64,000 bases of DNA, from NCBI RefSeq assembly GCF_030272615.1, contig NC_081412.1, positions 142,248,247 through 142,312,246 on the forward strand, written 5' to 3'. This DNA comes from Cryptomeria japonica. Its lineage: Eukaryota > Streptophyta > Pinopsida > Cupressales > Cupressaceae. Of this stretch, positions 1-11,069 are shown piece after piece. The notes below the pieces were generated by a model. That model was not told where the DNA came from. It saw nothing but the letters and a program-made list of their open reading frames with translations, and did no database searches. Position numbers and translations under genes: made by a program. Position 1 is the first letter of the stretch. Each line of letters starts with the position of its first letter.

Positions 1-160
1 TGAGAGGAAGAGATAATGACCTGGAGAGGGTAGAGAAACAGAAGTAGAGAGGGAGAGAAGAAGAGAGGGATGGAGAAAGAGACCTAGAGAGGGGAGAGAG
101 AAGAGAGATAGTAGAGAGGGATAGAGAAGAGAGATAGAAGAGAGATACCAATGTCAATCT
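1..160. repeat. GA-rich low-complexity tract
   Basis: An imperfect purine repeat made of short GAGAGA/AGAGAGG blocks fills the first 160 bases and ends in a T-run near 170-182. It has no open frame of interest. It is probably simple-sequence expansion next to element E. Confidence 0.8.
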
Positions 161-474
161 TTTTCTATAAATTTTTTTTTTTGAAAAATTGGCCTATTAC
201 AACAGCCTCAAGGAGAGTTCCAATGAGGATGCTGTGCATCTGATGGCACTCCTCTGTCGGAATTTTACCCTTTGGAGTCGGAATTCTGATGATAGGCCGA
301 GATCGCGACGGTATGCTTTTGGGGTATGACCATCCATGGCGGCCATCGAAAAGGTTGGAGGTGATGTCAGAATTGCGATGACCACAAGGATAGTCAGAAC
401 TTCAAATACAAAGTTTTCGACAACTTTTTTTGTCGATAGTTCGACGATTTGTTGTCAAAATTTTGACCCGAATG
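161..474. other. Unassigned segment before element E
   Basis: No convincing gene. Base composition is more balanced than in the neighbours. The related element D has sequence here that matches element E only from about position 475 onward, so this stretch is either a foreign insertion into E or the DNA next to a left truncation of E. A 62-codon minus-strand frame (197-385) has no recognisable domain. Confidence 0.4.
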
Positions 475-483
475 TACTAGTGT

Positions 484-2151
484 CTTGAATCTGGTAAAAG
501 TATTAGGGTTATTGGTCCTCTTTCTGTTGCTGAATTAGTTGATCAAATTAGAAAGGATAGAATCTTGAGTAACATACAACATTATTATGGTGATATGGAT
601 GTTAAAGAGCAAAAGGAAATAGAAGAATTAGTTTTGTTGTACTTAGACATATATAAGAAAGCTTTACTTAAGATTGAGAAGCAAATACCGACAGATTTGT
701 ATAATAAGTTAGATGCTAGGAGGTTATCTACTATTGAGGAAGACAAACATATAAAGATTTAGGAATTATTAATTGTTTGTGGGGCTATAACTGGAGATGA
801 GATGCAACAGTGTCTAGATTTTGCTAACAAAACAATTTTCTAGAGTAGAAACCAACATATAAGTCTTATGGTTGGCTAAGTAAATAAGATTGGTAAGGAA
901 ATTCATGAGGCTTGGGTTAAATTATTTGTTGATAAACAAGGTTTCTTTACATCACCGAATACACCACCTAAGTTTGGCATTCTAGAAATCTCAGTTGATG
1001 CTAAGGGTAAAGGTATACTAGGTGGAGATCCACTGGTCTTGGAACAAAAAATAACTGAGGACATTCCTCTGACAGTAACACATGTACATGATGTAGAGAT
1101 CAACATATCAGTAGAAGACAATCCTCCTCTGATAATTGATGTTGACATAATTAAAATTCATGAGGTAGAGGTTGTAGAAATAACTATACCAAGTGGCAAA
1201 TCCACCAGTGCTGAGTAGAAGATAAATGGTGCAATTGAATAGAAGGCAGAGGAGAAAGGTCAAGATGAACAAACTGAAGTTAGGGTACCGACACCCTCTC
1301 CAGCTGTTGGTCCCTCATTGTTGGTACTTGACTCATTTAGTCAAGAAGATTTTGGCTATTTTGGGAATAAGAATATTGAGCAACTGAGCAATTTTGAATT
1401 GATGTTTGTTGTGGCTCAGAAATTGAGGAAGAAAGGATCAGAGGATAAATGGGTTATTGAGAAGGCTATCCCAATTTTGTAGCAACTTGCACTGGAATGC
1501 AAGATATATCAGGTTGCAAGTCCATCCGATAAGTTGAAAGGTTTGACTGAGCACATTGCAAAAGAGTATAAAACTCTTCAACAAGTGTCAAACCAGTAGT
1601 TGGTGGAAAGGTATAATACAACTAGAAAGGTCACCTATGATAATATGATCACATCCAAAAAAGATAAGCTGATAGAAGAGATGACAAGGATTGATGAAGA
1701 TTTTCATCAATGTAGTCGCATATACCAGTCTTGCACTAACATAGCTAAACTAAGAGCAGACATAGATAATAAAATTAAGGTAGATAAGGACAAGTTGGAA
1801 CAACTTGTAGTCACTTTTGATGGTACTGAATCATTGACCAGCTCTGTTGATGGTCAAATTTTTCTTTTAGAGTCTGAAATTTCAGCCCTGGAAAAGGAAA
1901 AGGACAAGATAATTTGGCAGGCCAGAGAATTAAGAGGTTTGGTAAGTCCCCGATTTAATACTTTGTTACTTCATAAGAGGGAATGTATGGACCATATGAA
2001 TATGCCCACACCAACAACCCTAACAGAAGAAGAACTGCACACTTACATTTTGAACGGGTTTGTATCAATTTTAGGAACTCTAAAATCTAGCTGGGATACT
2101 TATTTGGCATTTTTGAAGAGTGCTTATCCAGATATTTTCAAGTACATTTAG
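484..2151 (+). pseudogene. Element E second ORF (C-terminal part), unknown function
   Basis: One reading frame of 556 codons runs to a TAG at 2149-2151. It carries seven internal stops: TAG at 760, 841, 1216, 1240, 1480 and 1597, and TAA at 877. I do not recognise the family. The last third (1600-2151) is charged and leucine-spaced, consistent with a coiled coil, and ends in a hydrophobic/aromatic tail (…YPDIFKYI). The same protein is encoded on the minus strand in element D, where its end is split off by copia element C (last segment 23080-23268). Matching blocks include NIQHYY, ELL.VCGAIT, EAWVKFFVD-like, KGKGILG and NIEQLS. There is no gag zinc knuckle or pol motif in this part. Stops at 760 and 1480 have counterparts in D at the matching places. 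Confidence 0.7.
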
Positions 2152-2390
2152 ATCCGGTATTCACAATTTTTCTTTGTACAGAATTTCATTAATTTCTTAG
2201 TTTTTGCCCCGACCTTTGGCATTCCTATCAAAGGGGGAGAGGTGGATGTGAAAAATGTCAAGGGAATTAAGAAGTAATGTATATCTCAGGGGGAGCATCC
2301 TTCTGAGATCAGTTTTAGGAGATCATATTTTGGACAGGATTGGGTACAACACTTCAGTGATCCATTTTTCACATGAGTGTTGCCATCAAT

Positions 2391-2405
2391 GCCAAAGGGG
2401 GAGAT
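2391..2405 (+). promoter_or_regulatory. Polypurine tract of element E
   Basis: GCCAAAGGGGGAGAT lies directly before the LTR start. The same motif lies before the 3' LTR of copia element C (29095-29108) and, inverted, of element D (22838-22854). It is the expected plus-strand primer site in reverse transcription. Confidence 0.8.
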
Positions 2406-3295
2406 TATTGGCATTTGAAACTCATGAAAGTTATATGTGTTGTCATTTCTAGCAACACACTCATGGGAGGTCTGACAATCAAGGTAACTGACATTCACTT
2501 CATTGGTATTCAGGGATCTGACAGGCATGTACCTGACAAACTTAGAACTGGTATTATAAGGAGAACATAGGAGAATGATCCAGCAAGCGTGGAAGCGGCA
2601 ACGATCATATTTTTTTATGTTTATATTTTGTTTGCGCTGACATGTGTCTTATAATTTGTAATATGATTGTAAGTTGACATAAGGCATTTGTGTTTATTCA
2701 TGTAAATGGGTATTTAAGTCAGTCCAGGTTAGGTCATTTTCTGGATATGACAGATAAGAGATGTGATAGGTTATGTTATGGTATGCAAGCAAGATCTTGA
2801 TCGTTATAATGGGAATGTAAAGATTTGTAATCAGTCTTGATTATTTTTCAAGAGGTTTGGGAAGCGATCTAATCTACTGGTAAGGGAGGTCACAATATAA
2901 TTGGTATAGACAATTCTTAAACCAAAACTCATCCAACATAGTAGATGCACATTCTGAGTTTAGTTTTTGTTTGTGATCTAGTACTTTGGATTTATAGTTA
3001 GTGAGGCTCCTTTTTTGATGAGCAGTGTGCCTTCCTGCATGTACAAGCCCCTATTGTAATATTTATTCAGTTGGCCAATGGATAGATATTGTGGGTCTCC
3101 AATCCCACTGTGGTTTTTCCTCTTTGAGGTTTTCCACGTATAAATATTTGTGTTATGGTGTTGGTTTCATTAATATTACTTGTTACTTTCTTTTATGCAT
3201 ACCAATTAATAAGTGGATTTGTTAATAAGGCTAAAAATATTATAACTGACATAACACTGATTCACCCCCCCTCTTAGTGTTCTTGGATTCCAACA
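2406..3295 (+). repeat. 3' LTR of element E (890 bp)
   Basis: It starts just after the PPT; the first two bases read TA where TG is expected, a likely G-to-A mutation. It ends in ..CCAACA at 3295. The last 50 bases hold the C-run hairpin also seen in elements C and D and in solo LTR G. Around 3110-3170 the LTR shares with D's LTR (inverted there) a block of the type CCACTGTGGTTTTTCCTC, followed by an A/T-rich TATAAATATT segment. Confidence 0.75.
3253..3281 (+). other. C-run stem-loop near LTR end (element E)
   Basis: Arms AACACT (3253-3258) and AGTGTT (3276-3281) flank a loop containing a seven-C run. Equivalent hairpins with different arm sequences sit at the same place in elements C and D. 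Confidence 0.55.
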
Positions 3296-5791
3296 ATAGG
3301 ACTTTGTGGATTTCACCTACAAAGATGCAAAGTGTGATTGGAAGCAAGATTGCAAAGTGAAAACAATAGCATAAGGGTACTCGAAGCATGGTTTGTTTGA
3401 TGAAGAAAGGAGTGCTCAATTTATAGGGATATTGGCGAGGATTCAAAAAGGGCAACAAACTTGAAATTTGGCATGATTGAATGACAAAATTATGACAAAT
3501 TGAGAGGAATTCATGCAAATCAATTATGACAAATTGGCCACAAATTTTTTTCGTTGAATTGTGACAAATTTGAGCAAAAGTAGCTTCCAAAAATATTACA
3601 AATTGGCCATGAAAATAGCTTCAAAAATCATGACAAAAAGGAAGCATGAAAAGGGGAGAAATTAGGGGGGAATAATTAGTGGGATTTGAAATATGAATAT
3701 TAGCAAATTAGGTGGAAAAAGAGAAATTAAAGAAATTAGGACATTAGGTGACATAAATGAATAAATTCATATCTATTAATTAACTCACAAAAGGACTAAA
3801 TTAGCCAATTAAATAAAGTATTTAATTGTGACATGAGAGACCTAGGGTAAATAATAAATTTATTTAACCTAGAGAGAAGAAATATTAGTAGGATTAAATG
3901 AATATATCATTAAACCCCAATGGATAAATTAGAAATGAAATCAGGTCAATACAAGATCAAAGCCAATAAATGATAAAGATTGCAATCGAAGTGACAAATG
4001 ATAGATATTTGATAATGACAAGAAACTGATATTGATTGACTAATGAAGATCAATGACAAATTGATTAGGATTGACAAAAGGATCAAATTGATGGATGACA
4101 ATTGATAAAGGATCAATGACTAATCAATCCAAAATTGAGGAATATTGATAATCAATTTATATCGATGACAAATCAATCAAAGATTGATGAAAGGTTGACT
4201 TCATGAAGGTTGACATGATACTGAGACTAACAAAGACCAATGATGAATTGATTATAATTGATAAAATTGACTGATAATTGACAATTGAAAGAGAATCCAA
4301 AATGATCAAAATTGATTGAAGATGATTGAAATAGAGGACAAAACCCTAAATCGACACCAATTAGGATTGGCAATGTCCAATTGACATAACAAATTAATCA
4401 TGGCGAATGATTGCAATTCAAAAATGACATTGACAAGAGGTAATTTGAAATGTGAGAGATTATAATCGAATAGAAAATAAATGCAGAGGAAAGACACAAT
4501 GTCAACAAATAATAAAGATCAAATGCACAACATAGAAGAAATATCAATAAGATGCAAAAAACCTAAAAGAAGGTTACGTGGACATATTAAAGTATGGTGC
4601 CACACTTGTGTTGACCATTTTTAGATGCCTACATTTTGCCCCTCTTTGAGACAATGCAATTATGAGTGTTGTTTCAAAGAACAATCAAGAAATATTCCCC
4701 AAACAACAAAAAGGTATATGTATTCCCCCTCGAGGAATTGGTTAGAAAAATATAGAAAAGAGGCTAATTGATCAATAATAACACCAAGATTAGACTAGGG
4801 ATAACTTTAAGAAACCACCCCTGGGAAAAAGTGTAAAATCTTGGTGAATCAGACATTATTTTTGGGGGGGAAATTTCATATTGATGGCGAAATTTTTTTC
4901 AAATATGGGAAAAAATTAATTTGTTTTGGTGATTTTTTTTAGGGTATGAAAATTTCATAAAATCCTGGTGAAAATTTCATAAAATCCTGGTAGGAGGCTA
5001 ATGTTTTTCATTTAAAGAAAAAAATATATAAGTATATGGGCAAAAAGTTATACTCCGAAGGAAAATTTATTTAAGTGTATTGGAGGTTTCTATCTACCAT
5101 TTGAAAATTATTTAATTTTATTGGCTAATATTTCATTATTATGGAAAAATAAATATTTTATTGGTGATTTCATTATTTCGTTGCCATTTTTCATTCTCTA
5201 ATTAATGCAACATCATGTTGAATCTATACTTTGCACGATGTATCAATAAGCACAACCTCATCGACACGTCACACATACCTAAAATCCATCAATGATTTAA
5301 AACTGTTTGATGATCATAGATCAATGGCTGAAGTTTTATTTCAGCCCAAATTCCTGAAGAGAACGTAGTTCTCTAGATAGTCCCCGGAATGGAATTGGAG
5401 ATAGTAGCCACGTATCAAATATCATCCTAATTGAGTATTGACATTTATTAATGTCTTGCCACTGACATTCTCTAACTCTGATCCACTCAGCGCACATGAC
5501 TTCCAATCTGGTAATTGGTAGTGGTTTACGTTTTTTCTAATTTCACACACTCATGCATTTATGAGAAAGATTTATTAAGAGATACAAAAGATTTATAAAA
5601 ATTTAAAGGACAAAGGAATTAATACAGTTGGTGAAGGAATTGCTAGTATCAAGAGATATTTATAGATGATCTCTACTTCTTTCTTCTTCAATTCGCCTTT
5701 GGTAGATAAATTGTCAAAGTTGACAGTAGTTGAAATTCTACCTCTAGTTTAGGTCTTTCGGCTGTATATTTTGGTATTTATATTTCTAAAG
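3296..5791. other. Gene-free A/T-rich stretch with degenerate repeats
   Basis: No supported gene. From about 3460 to 4500 the sequence repeats degenerate blocks of the type ATTGACAAATTGAT, like a decayed minisatellite or an old LTR. At 4620-4660 is a block (GATGCCTACATTTTGCCCCT) that looks like the end of an old gypsy-type LTR, but I could not find its partner. 4900-5200 holds homopolymer runs. Near 5310-5350 is a weak relative of the repeated module at 7835 and 10199. Confidence 0.45.
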
Positions 5792-6373
5792 ATGGACACT
5801 CCCGTCCGGTTGAGAAGCACATCTGAGGAGGACTAGAGGGCCTTTTTGGGCTACGTCAAAGACCCAACCCTCCAATTAGTTTGTAAGGAGGTCGGGATAT
5901 TCACTAACGAGGCTATGAGGATGGTGTTGGACTGAGAGTTTTTGAGAAATGATAATAGATACCGTGTTAACATAGACATTACGTCCCGGTTCTTGGCATC
6001 TCTTCTGGACCTCAGAGGAGAAAAGGTGGATATGTTGAAGCTATTAAGGAGAGTGTTCAAAGAATAATTCCTTGGGGATGACATTACTATTGTTGTCTTT
6101 GCAAAAGTAGGGGTGGGGATCCCTTGGGCGAGTGATTTACCCAAGCTTCTCCTCCCTGACCAAAATGTGGCTAGGCAACCTTTTCTTTTGAACTTGAATG
6201 TTGAGTAGTTGACACGACATAGGAAATGGGTGCGGATTGGTAGGGATTTACTCTGGAAATGGTTTCTCCTAGATGAATTTCAAGACTATATATGGCTCAA
6301 AGAATTCTTAGAGCTTCTCATCTCTGAAGAATTCTACCTAGATGGAGGGAAAGATCCTTAGCATTACCCATGA
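5792..6373 (+). pseudogene. Unidentified decayed ORF, 193 codons
   Basis: A frame opening with ATG at 5792 (MDTPVRLRS…) runs to TGA at 6371. It holds five internal stops: TAG at 5834, 6206 and 6359, TGA at 5933 and TAA at 6065. Between the stops it reads as a plausible soluble, L/V/D/R-rich protein without low complexity (for example DITSRFLASLLDLRGEKVD and WVRIGRDLLWKWFLLDEF), so it was probably once coding. I do not recognise a domain. Downstream sequence to about 6570 is T-rich and UTR-like. It may belong to the same lost element or gene type as the pseudo-ORF at 8238-9917, since both have similar style and stop pattern, but they share no obvious motif. Confidence 0.5.
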
Positions 6374-6835
6374 AGGGTTTCAATTTTTTGTCTTGTTTTT
6401 TGGATACCACTGGTCCACCATCCACTGCCAATGCCCTACCCCTAGTAGTTTTATTTGTTTGGCTATTTCATCATAGCCTCCCTCATTTTGGCTTAAAATT
6501 TTTAGGAGGATAGGGACTTCGATAGTCAAAAATTGTAAATTTGTGCAACATATTAATGAAAATGTTACAAATTCCAGTTTGTTTCAGTTTTCCTTTTATG
6601 GATTTAAAAATTCTTTCTATTTCGTTGTATTATTAGCTCCTGCCATGGAAGGATACTTAGCATAATCATTATGTTCTCAAATAGCTTAAATAGTTATTAA
6701 TTTGTGTGGATATAAAAATTAATTTTCACCATTAAAAAATATAAATTTTAAACAAATGTCAAATCTCATTAAATTAAATCTCGAGTAGAGAGAAAGGGAA
6801 ATTCCATTTTGAACACAAGTTGGAATTAGAAGATT

Positions 6836-7103
6836 CCATATATGGGATAGTAATTAAAGGAGGGAAGATAGTGTCGAACATAGCAGGTCTATTATAATTT
6901 CTTATCTAAAGTTAAAGAACAAACTCAGTGTCACTTCTGAGACGACCTTTTCTAAAAGATATTTGAAGTCCTTGACAAAGAAGTATTTGAAAAAGCATAA
7001 TGTCAAGGATTGGCTATGAGTGATAGCATCCAATAAGGATTGCAATGTCTATGAGATATGTTATTTCAAAATTGCTAAGAATGAGGCAGAGGATGAAGAT
7101 TAA
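6836..7103 (+). pseudogene. RPL22: Processed pseudogene of ribosomal protein eL22
   Basis: Positions 6948-7103 translate to [18 protein letters not shown], then VKDWL, a TGA stop, VIASNKD and a C-terminus rich in E and D ending at TAA (7101-7103). This matches the conserved C-terminal half of eukaryotic 60S protein eL22, an RNA-binding large-subunit protein. The arginine expected after DWL is replaced by TGA, consistent with CGA to TGA. Upstream, 6836-6947 is recognisable only in pieces and other frames (a glycine/lysine block near 6868-6890 resembling the IKVGGK region). No intron is visible. About 210 bp of 3'UTR-like sequence follows and ends in an A-tract at 7316-7325, as expected for a reverse-transcribed mRNA copy. 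The N-terminal third is missing or unrecognisable. Confidence 0.85.
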
Positions 7104-7325
7104 ATTTAAGTTTTGTCAATATTTAGGTATAAGTGATACTGATTTTTTTAACTATAAAAAGTCGGCTGCTACAATTCTGTCATAAATATCATGCTAGATT
7201 TGTGTTTATTTTGTTTGCTTCTATTTTGGTAGGTTGTTTACCTTTACTATGTAGGTAGAGAGCTTACATGTTGAGGTTTGGGGACAATTTTTTGTAGTCT
7301 TTGAATTGCAAAATTAAAAAAAAAA
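7104..7325 (+). other. 3'UTR and poly(A) remnant of the eL22 pseudogene
   Basis: T-rich UTR-like sequence follows the eL22 stop codon and ends in a ten-A run at 7316-7325. The A-run with no downstream gene structure supports a retroposed mRNA. I could not confirm a target-site duplication. Confidence 0.5.
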
Positions 7326-7834
7326 GTTAAAGATTATAGAAATTTAATTTACATATTTTAATGTAAGTTTTTAAAATTTTAATATAAATGTTATACATTA
7401 ACAAATATCTAGAATTAAATAATACACTTCATAAATTAAATAGAATATTTTGTTAAATAAAAGTTAAAATTTTATTAAATGTAAGATTTTAAAGATGGAA
7501 ATATATTTAATATCTTATACATAAATGCGTTTAAAATATTTATATCATATGATGCTTGTAATTTATAATTAAAATTATAAATAATTTAATTAATGATAAA
7601 TAAATAAATATATTAATTTATTTTGAATTATATTGCTTTATTCTAAATCTTTTTAATCCATTTTTGTTTAAATAGATTAATTTCTTGTCACTACTGTGAA
7701 TATGACTATTATAAATATTGGGAACTTTTAACTATTTATTACCATTATAATTTTCAACATATTAAAAACTAAAATATAATCAATATAATTTAAAAACTAT
7801 TATTCTTCATATATAATTTTGGGCATGGATACCA
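7326..7834. other. Gene-free, very A/T-rich stretch
   Basis: Long runs of A/T-only sequence with no frame or motif I can support. Confidence 0.6.
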
Positions 7835-8046
7835 CCGTCCATTGGATGAGCATGGATTAATGACGTAAGGTGTATTTTAGGCCGAATGTGGGAACGATAA
7901 TTTTTTTTGCAAACTTATATTGAAAACACATGTCATTGAACACTGATACAAAAGAAAGGCTATGGCCCGTGGGACGATGAAGTGTCAAGTGACGTGGCAT
8001 TTGGGTGGCAAAAATCCTATGTATAATGGGACCCATGACAACTGAC
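7835..8046 (+). repeat. Promoter-like dispersed module, copy 1
   Basis: About 210 bp, opening with CCGTCCATTGGATGAGCATG and closing with GGGACCCATGACAACTGAC. It recurs at 10199-10409 and, shortened, at 10418-10515. Copy 1 lies about 200 bp before the pseudo-ORF at 8238. It has no coding potential. Its origin (promoter, transposon end or old LTR) is not clear. Confidence 0.75.
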
Positions 8047-8237
8047 CATTTATATGCAGTGATATTGCCTTATCGTACACACACCACTGAATGGTTAACA
8101 TTTAGGTGGCTTTAATGCCAACTTGTGCGGATGAATTGTGCAACTGAACTAGTACATGCAGAGGAATGATGGCAGTGTTTGTGATTAATGGAAAATACCA
8201 ATGACCACCGTCGTTGGATATCATAATTGAGTGTGAG

Positions 8238-9917
8238 ATGTTTAAAGCTTAGGTGGATTGGATGGGTCACAAAGTTTAGTTGGATTGCCATTTTCTTGGG
8301 TTTCTTAAGTAGCATGGAAGCCAATTTCTCCTTCCATACTGATAAGAAATTAGTCTCATTTCTCAAACGATTTACGAACATGAGGTAGAAAGGTTTGTTC
8401 TTGTTTAAGAATGAGCAGTTGTATGAGAGTTTGAAAATACTGTTGGGAGAGGAAACTGTCCGTGTAGGTCATCGCTACAGGATGAACATGGAGGCATATT
8501 CATTGATTGTTGTTTGGGGTTTCTAGTTTGAGGAAGAGATGGATAAGGTAAAAAATGCCCTGAGAGGTGTAATTGATTCAAGCTACATATTAAATCTGGA
8601 TAGAGTGTGTTCTTGTGTGGTCCCGAAGGTGCACATTGTTCCTAAGGTAGCGGTGGCTAGTCTGATGGCACCAGTACCACTCATTCGATGGGTGGATGAT
8701 GATTTGAAGGCAAGATGCAGAGCTCTTGCTTGGCGTAGGTGGAAGGCCTTCAAAATGTTCGCAAGGTTGATGCAGTTTAATGAGGTTTTTGTTAGGTCCT
8801 AGAGAAAATTGAGAGGGGGGGTGAATCAGTTGTCCAATAAATTCAACCAAAATTAACTTAACCAAAACTTAATGCTTAATACTGGTAAACCAAACTTTAT
8901 GCCGGTAGACAGTCTTAACAGTTAATTGCAATACTGGTAAAGATTAATGCATGAAACAGAAAGACAATAACATCCACAACACATAACACAAATGTTTGTA
9001 CATGGAAACCCTGTAAGGGGAAAAACCACAGTGGGAAGCCTTACCCACAATCAAATGATACTACTGCAGATAACTTATGTGTGTACAATATGGATTCTGC
9101 ACATGTAGAAAGGCCAGCTGCCTAGAGCTCACTACTCAATCACAAAAAGAGAGTCACACTTACTACAATTGGATGGTTAAATCCAATGATAATGTACTGC
9201 ACAAAATAGCATCTTCATATACTGGATTCAGTATCGGTTTAGTTTTGATTGCCTTCACAAAATCCTTCCTTCAACCTTCAAATGATGTCTATGTGTATAG
9301 TTGTGCTTATTTTCACATATACCTTATTGTAATCCTTTTCACATTCAAACTTTGATCTCACAAATGAGATCTTACATTTATACCATAACCTAAGACCAAT
9401 TGAATAGGTCGGCTCACTAAAACAATAAAATCAATTACAAGTAAATCAATATCAGATGCATGATGTCGGCTCAATGCATTTACAATAATAATAAATCATC
9501 TCCATAACATGTCATGCTGATCTGGAATAGATATGTTTGTCAGTGCTTAACCTGGACCTATTTGTCGATAACAACAAATATGCAAACCCGAATAAACAAT
9601 TAACCAAAATCTCCAAGTGTTGACATCAATGAAAAAACCATATCAACATATCCAAAATTCCAACAGTTTTAAGGGTCCTTCATGAAGTGGCACGAGCAAA
9701 GGTGGGTCTAGAGTTGCAACCGAGACCCAAGACTACCCAATCAAGGAAGCGGCTCTCAGAATTCTGTGATGACCTAGAGTACAAACCGCTTCTGGGTCAT
9801 TCCTGCTATAGCCAGTGGTGTTTGGTGTTGTCTATTTGTATCTTTTTGTTCCATGTCCATTTTCTCCCCTACTTTGTATGTACGAGGGGATGTCTACTAA
9901 CAATTTTGGTAGGCTGA
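8238..9917 (+). pseudogene. Unidentified decayed ORF split by a solo LTR
   Basis: Coding-like sequence runs from about 8238 to 8789, is interrupted by solo LTR G, and continues in the same frame from 9671 to a stop near 9917. Reading across the empty target site (one GTTTT retained) keeps the frame, so the LTR entered a reading frame. The better-preserved part starts near 8400 and includes GLFLFKNEQLYESLKILLGE, MEAYSLIVVWGF, then TAG at 8524-8526, then FEEEMDKVKNALRG, WRRWKAFKMFARL and, after the LTR, EVARAKVGLELQPRPK and LSEFCDDLEYKPLLG. Another TAG follows TNMR near 8385. The first 150 bases read in two competing frames, so a frameshift is likely. I do not recognise the family; the basic region after the LTR could bind nucleic acid. 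Confidence 0.5.
8790..9665 (-). repeat. Solo LTR G (876 bp) of a copia-type element
   Basis: It is bounded by TG (8790) and CA (9665), with identical flanks GTTTT at 8785-8789 and 9666-9670, a clean 5-bp target duplication. Inside, near the + strand start, is the G-run hairpin (8807-8831) found at LTR ends of C, D and E, and at about 9000-9035 the block GGGGAAAAACCACAGTGGGA shared with the D and E LTRs. The G-run end is at the left, so orientation is minus. No internal region remains, so it arose by recombination between two LTRs. Confidence 0.88.
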
Positions 9918-10198
9918 ATTGGAATTGTGGGGTTTCTTCATGTAGTAGGGTTTTGCTTTTTATTGGGAATGGTGGTTTTTGGGGTGTTTTTTTCTATGAC
10001 AGAACTGTGGTGGTTTTACTAGACCACCTATACTTTCATATTTGTAATATTTTATTTCCAAGTAATACAATACAAAAGTTATCGATAGAAAAAATGAAAT
10101 ATCATGCAAGTTTTGAATTTACATATTTAAATTATATATTTAATTCATATATAAATCCTATTGATAATGGGACTGACATCAACTAACAACAAATGTTG
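9918..10198 (+). other. UTR-like A/T-rich stretch
   Basis: No gene. T-rich sequence followed by AATACAATACAAAAG near 10064 could be the old 3'UTR of the pseudo-ORF ending near 9917. Confidence 0.35.
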
Positions 10199-10515
10199 TC
10201 GTCCATTGGATGAGCACAGATCAATGGATTAAGGTGTATTTTGGGCTGAATGTGGGATCTCTAAATTCTTTTGCAAACTTCCACTAGAAACACATGTCAT
10301 TGAACACCGACACAAAACAAAGGTTATGGCCATGGGATGATGAAGTGTTAGGTGATGTGGCATTTGGGTGGCAAAAATCTTATGTATAATGGGACCCACG
10401 ACAACTGACAAAGGATATCGTCATCCTTTGGATGAGCATAGATCAACGATGTAAGGTGTATTTCAGGCCGAATGTGGGAACGATAAACATTTTTTGCAAA
10501 CTTCTACCGGAAGAC
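10199..10515 (+). repeat. Promoter-like module, tandem copies 2 and 3
   Basis: A full copy (10199-10409) is followed 8 bp later by the first ~100 bp of another (10418-10515). Copies share TTGGATGAGCA, AAGGTGTATTT, GAATGTGGGA and, in the two longer copies, CATGTCATTGAACAC and GGCATTTGGGTGGCAAAAAT. The pair lies about 550 bp before the ORF block starting at 11070. Confidence 0.75.
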
Positions 10516-11069
10516 TTCCATAAACGATAAACATTTAATAAAGTATAGTTAAATTCTAATTTTTTTATTGTATACTTAATTAAGTGTAACAAGCTCTATT
10601 TTAGGCAGAAGTTGTAAAGGATTAAAAAGTCTTCAAAAACATTCCAAAAAAATTGACTCGTGTGACGTGTCAAACTGTTAGTCCTGAGAATTAGAAAGAA
10701 GTAATGAATTTTTTGCCCTGTGGCAGTGAATAGTTATTAATAATAATTTATAAAATTACAACACAATTCTAGAAATTTTTCCCTTTAGGTTTTACTTTTG
10801 AACTTTTGAGGGTTTTCAAACTAAGGGACTCATATTCGTATTTAAATTATTGGACAAACCAATAAATCCAGGGAGATTCAGAAATAGCTACTAGATTGAG
10901 GAATTCAATAGAGTCTGTCTACGCCAGTCCACTCAAATAGAAATTCTAGGTAAAACCTAAAATACCTACATCCCGCGTTTTTAATTTTTGAATCTCGTGG
11001 TTTACCATTTAGATTGTAGAACTAGAATAAGGGCTTCAACTTGAGGGTTAGCATTATTTTGAACCATTA
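10516..11069. other. Gene-free stretch before the 11-15 kb ORF block
   Basis: A/T-rich, no supported gene. It could contain the promoter or 5' leader of the degenerate ORF block at 11070, but I see no decisive motif. Confidence 0.4.

Larger units (their letters stand above)
475..3295 (+). mobile_element. Element E: 3' part of a non-autonomous copia-type LTR element
   Basis: In order this shows a decayed ORF (484-2151), a spacer with a G-rich run at about 2231-2240, a polypurine tract (2391-2405) and one LTR (2406-3295) ending in CA. The ORF, spacer and PPT match element D (opposite strand, 21902-35752) segment by segment, so E and D are members of one family. The 5' LTR and gag part of E are absent: homology begins near 475. 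Five bases after the LTR (3296-3300, ATAGG) would be the target duplication, but its partner is not in the window. No reverse transcriptase, integrase or protease motif is visible. Grouping with Ty1/copia rests on the PPT/LTR start and the tRNA-iMet primer site seen in D. Confidence 0.75.

Noticed and set aside
9077-9355. 92-codon frame inside solo LTR G
   Set aside because: It lies wholly in a non-coding LTR; no domain and no conservation with D or E LTRs.
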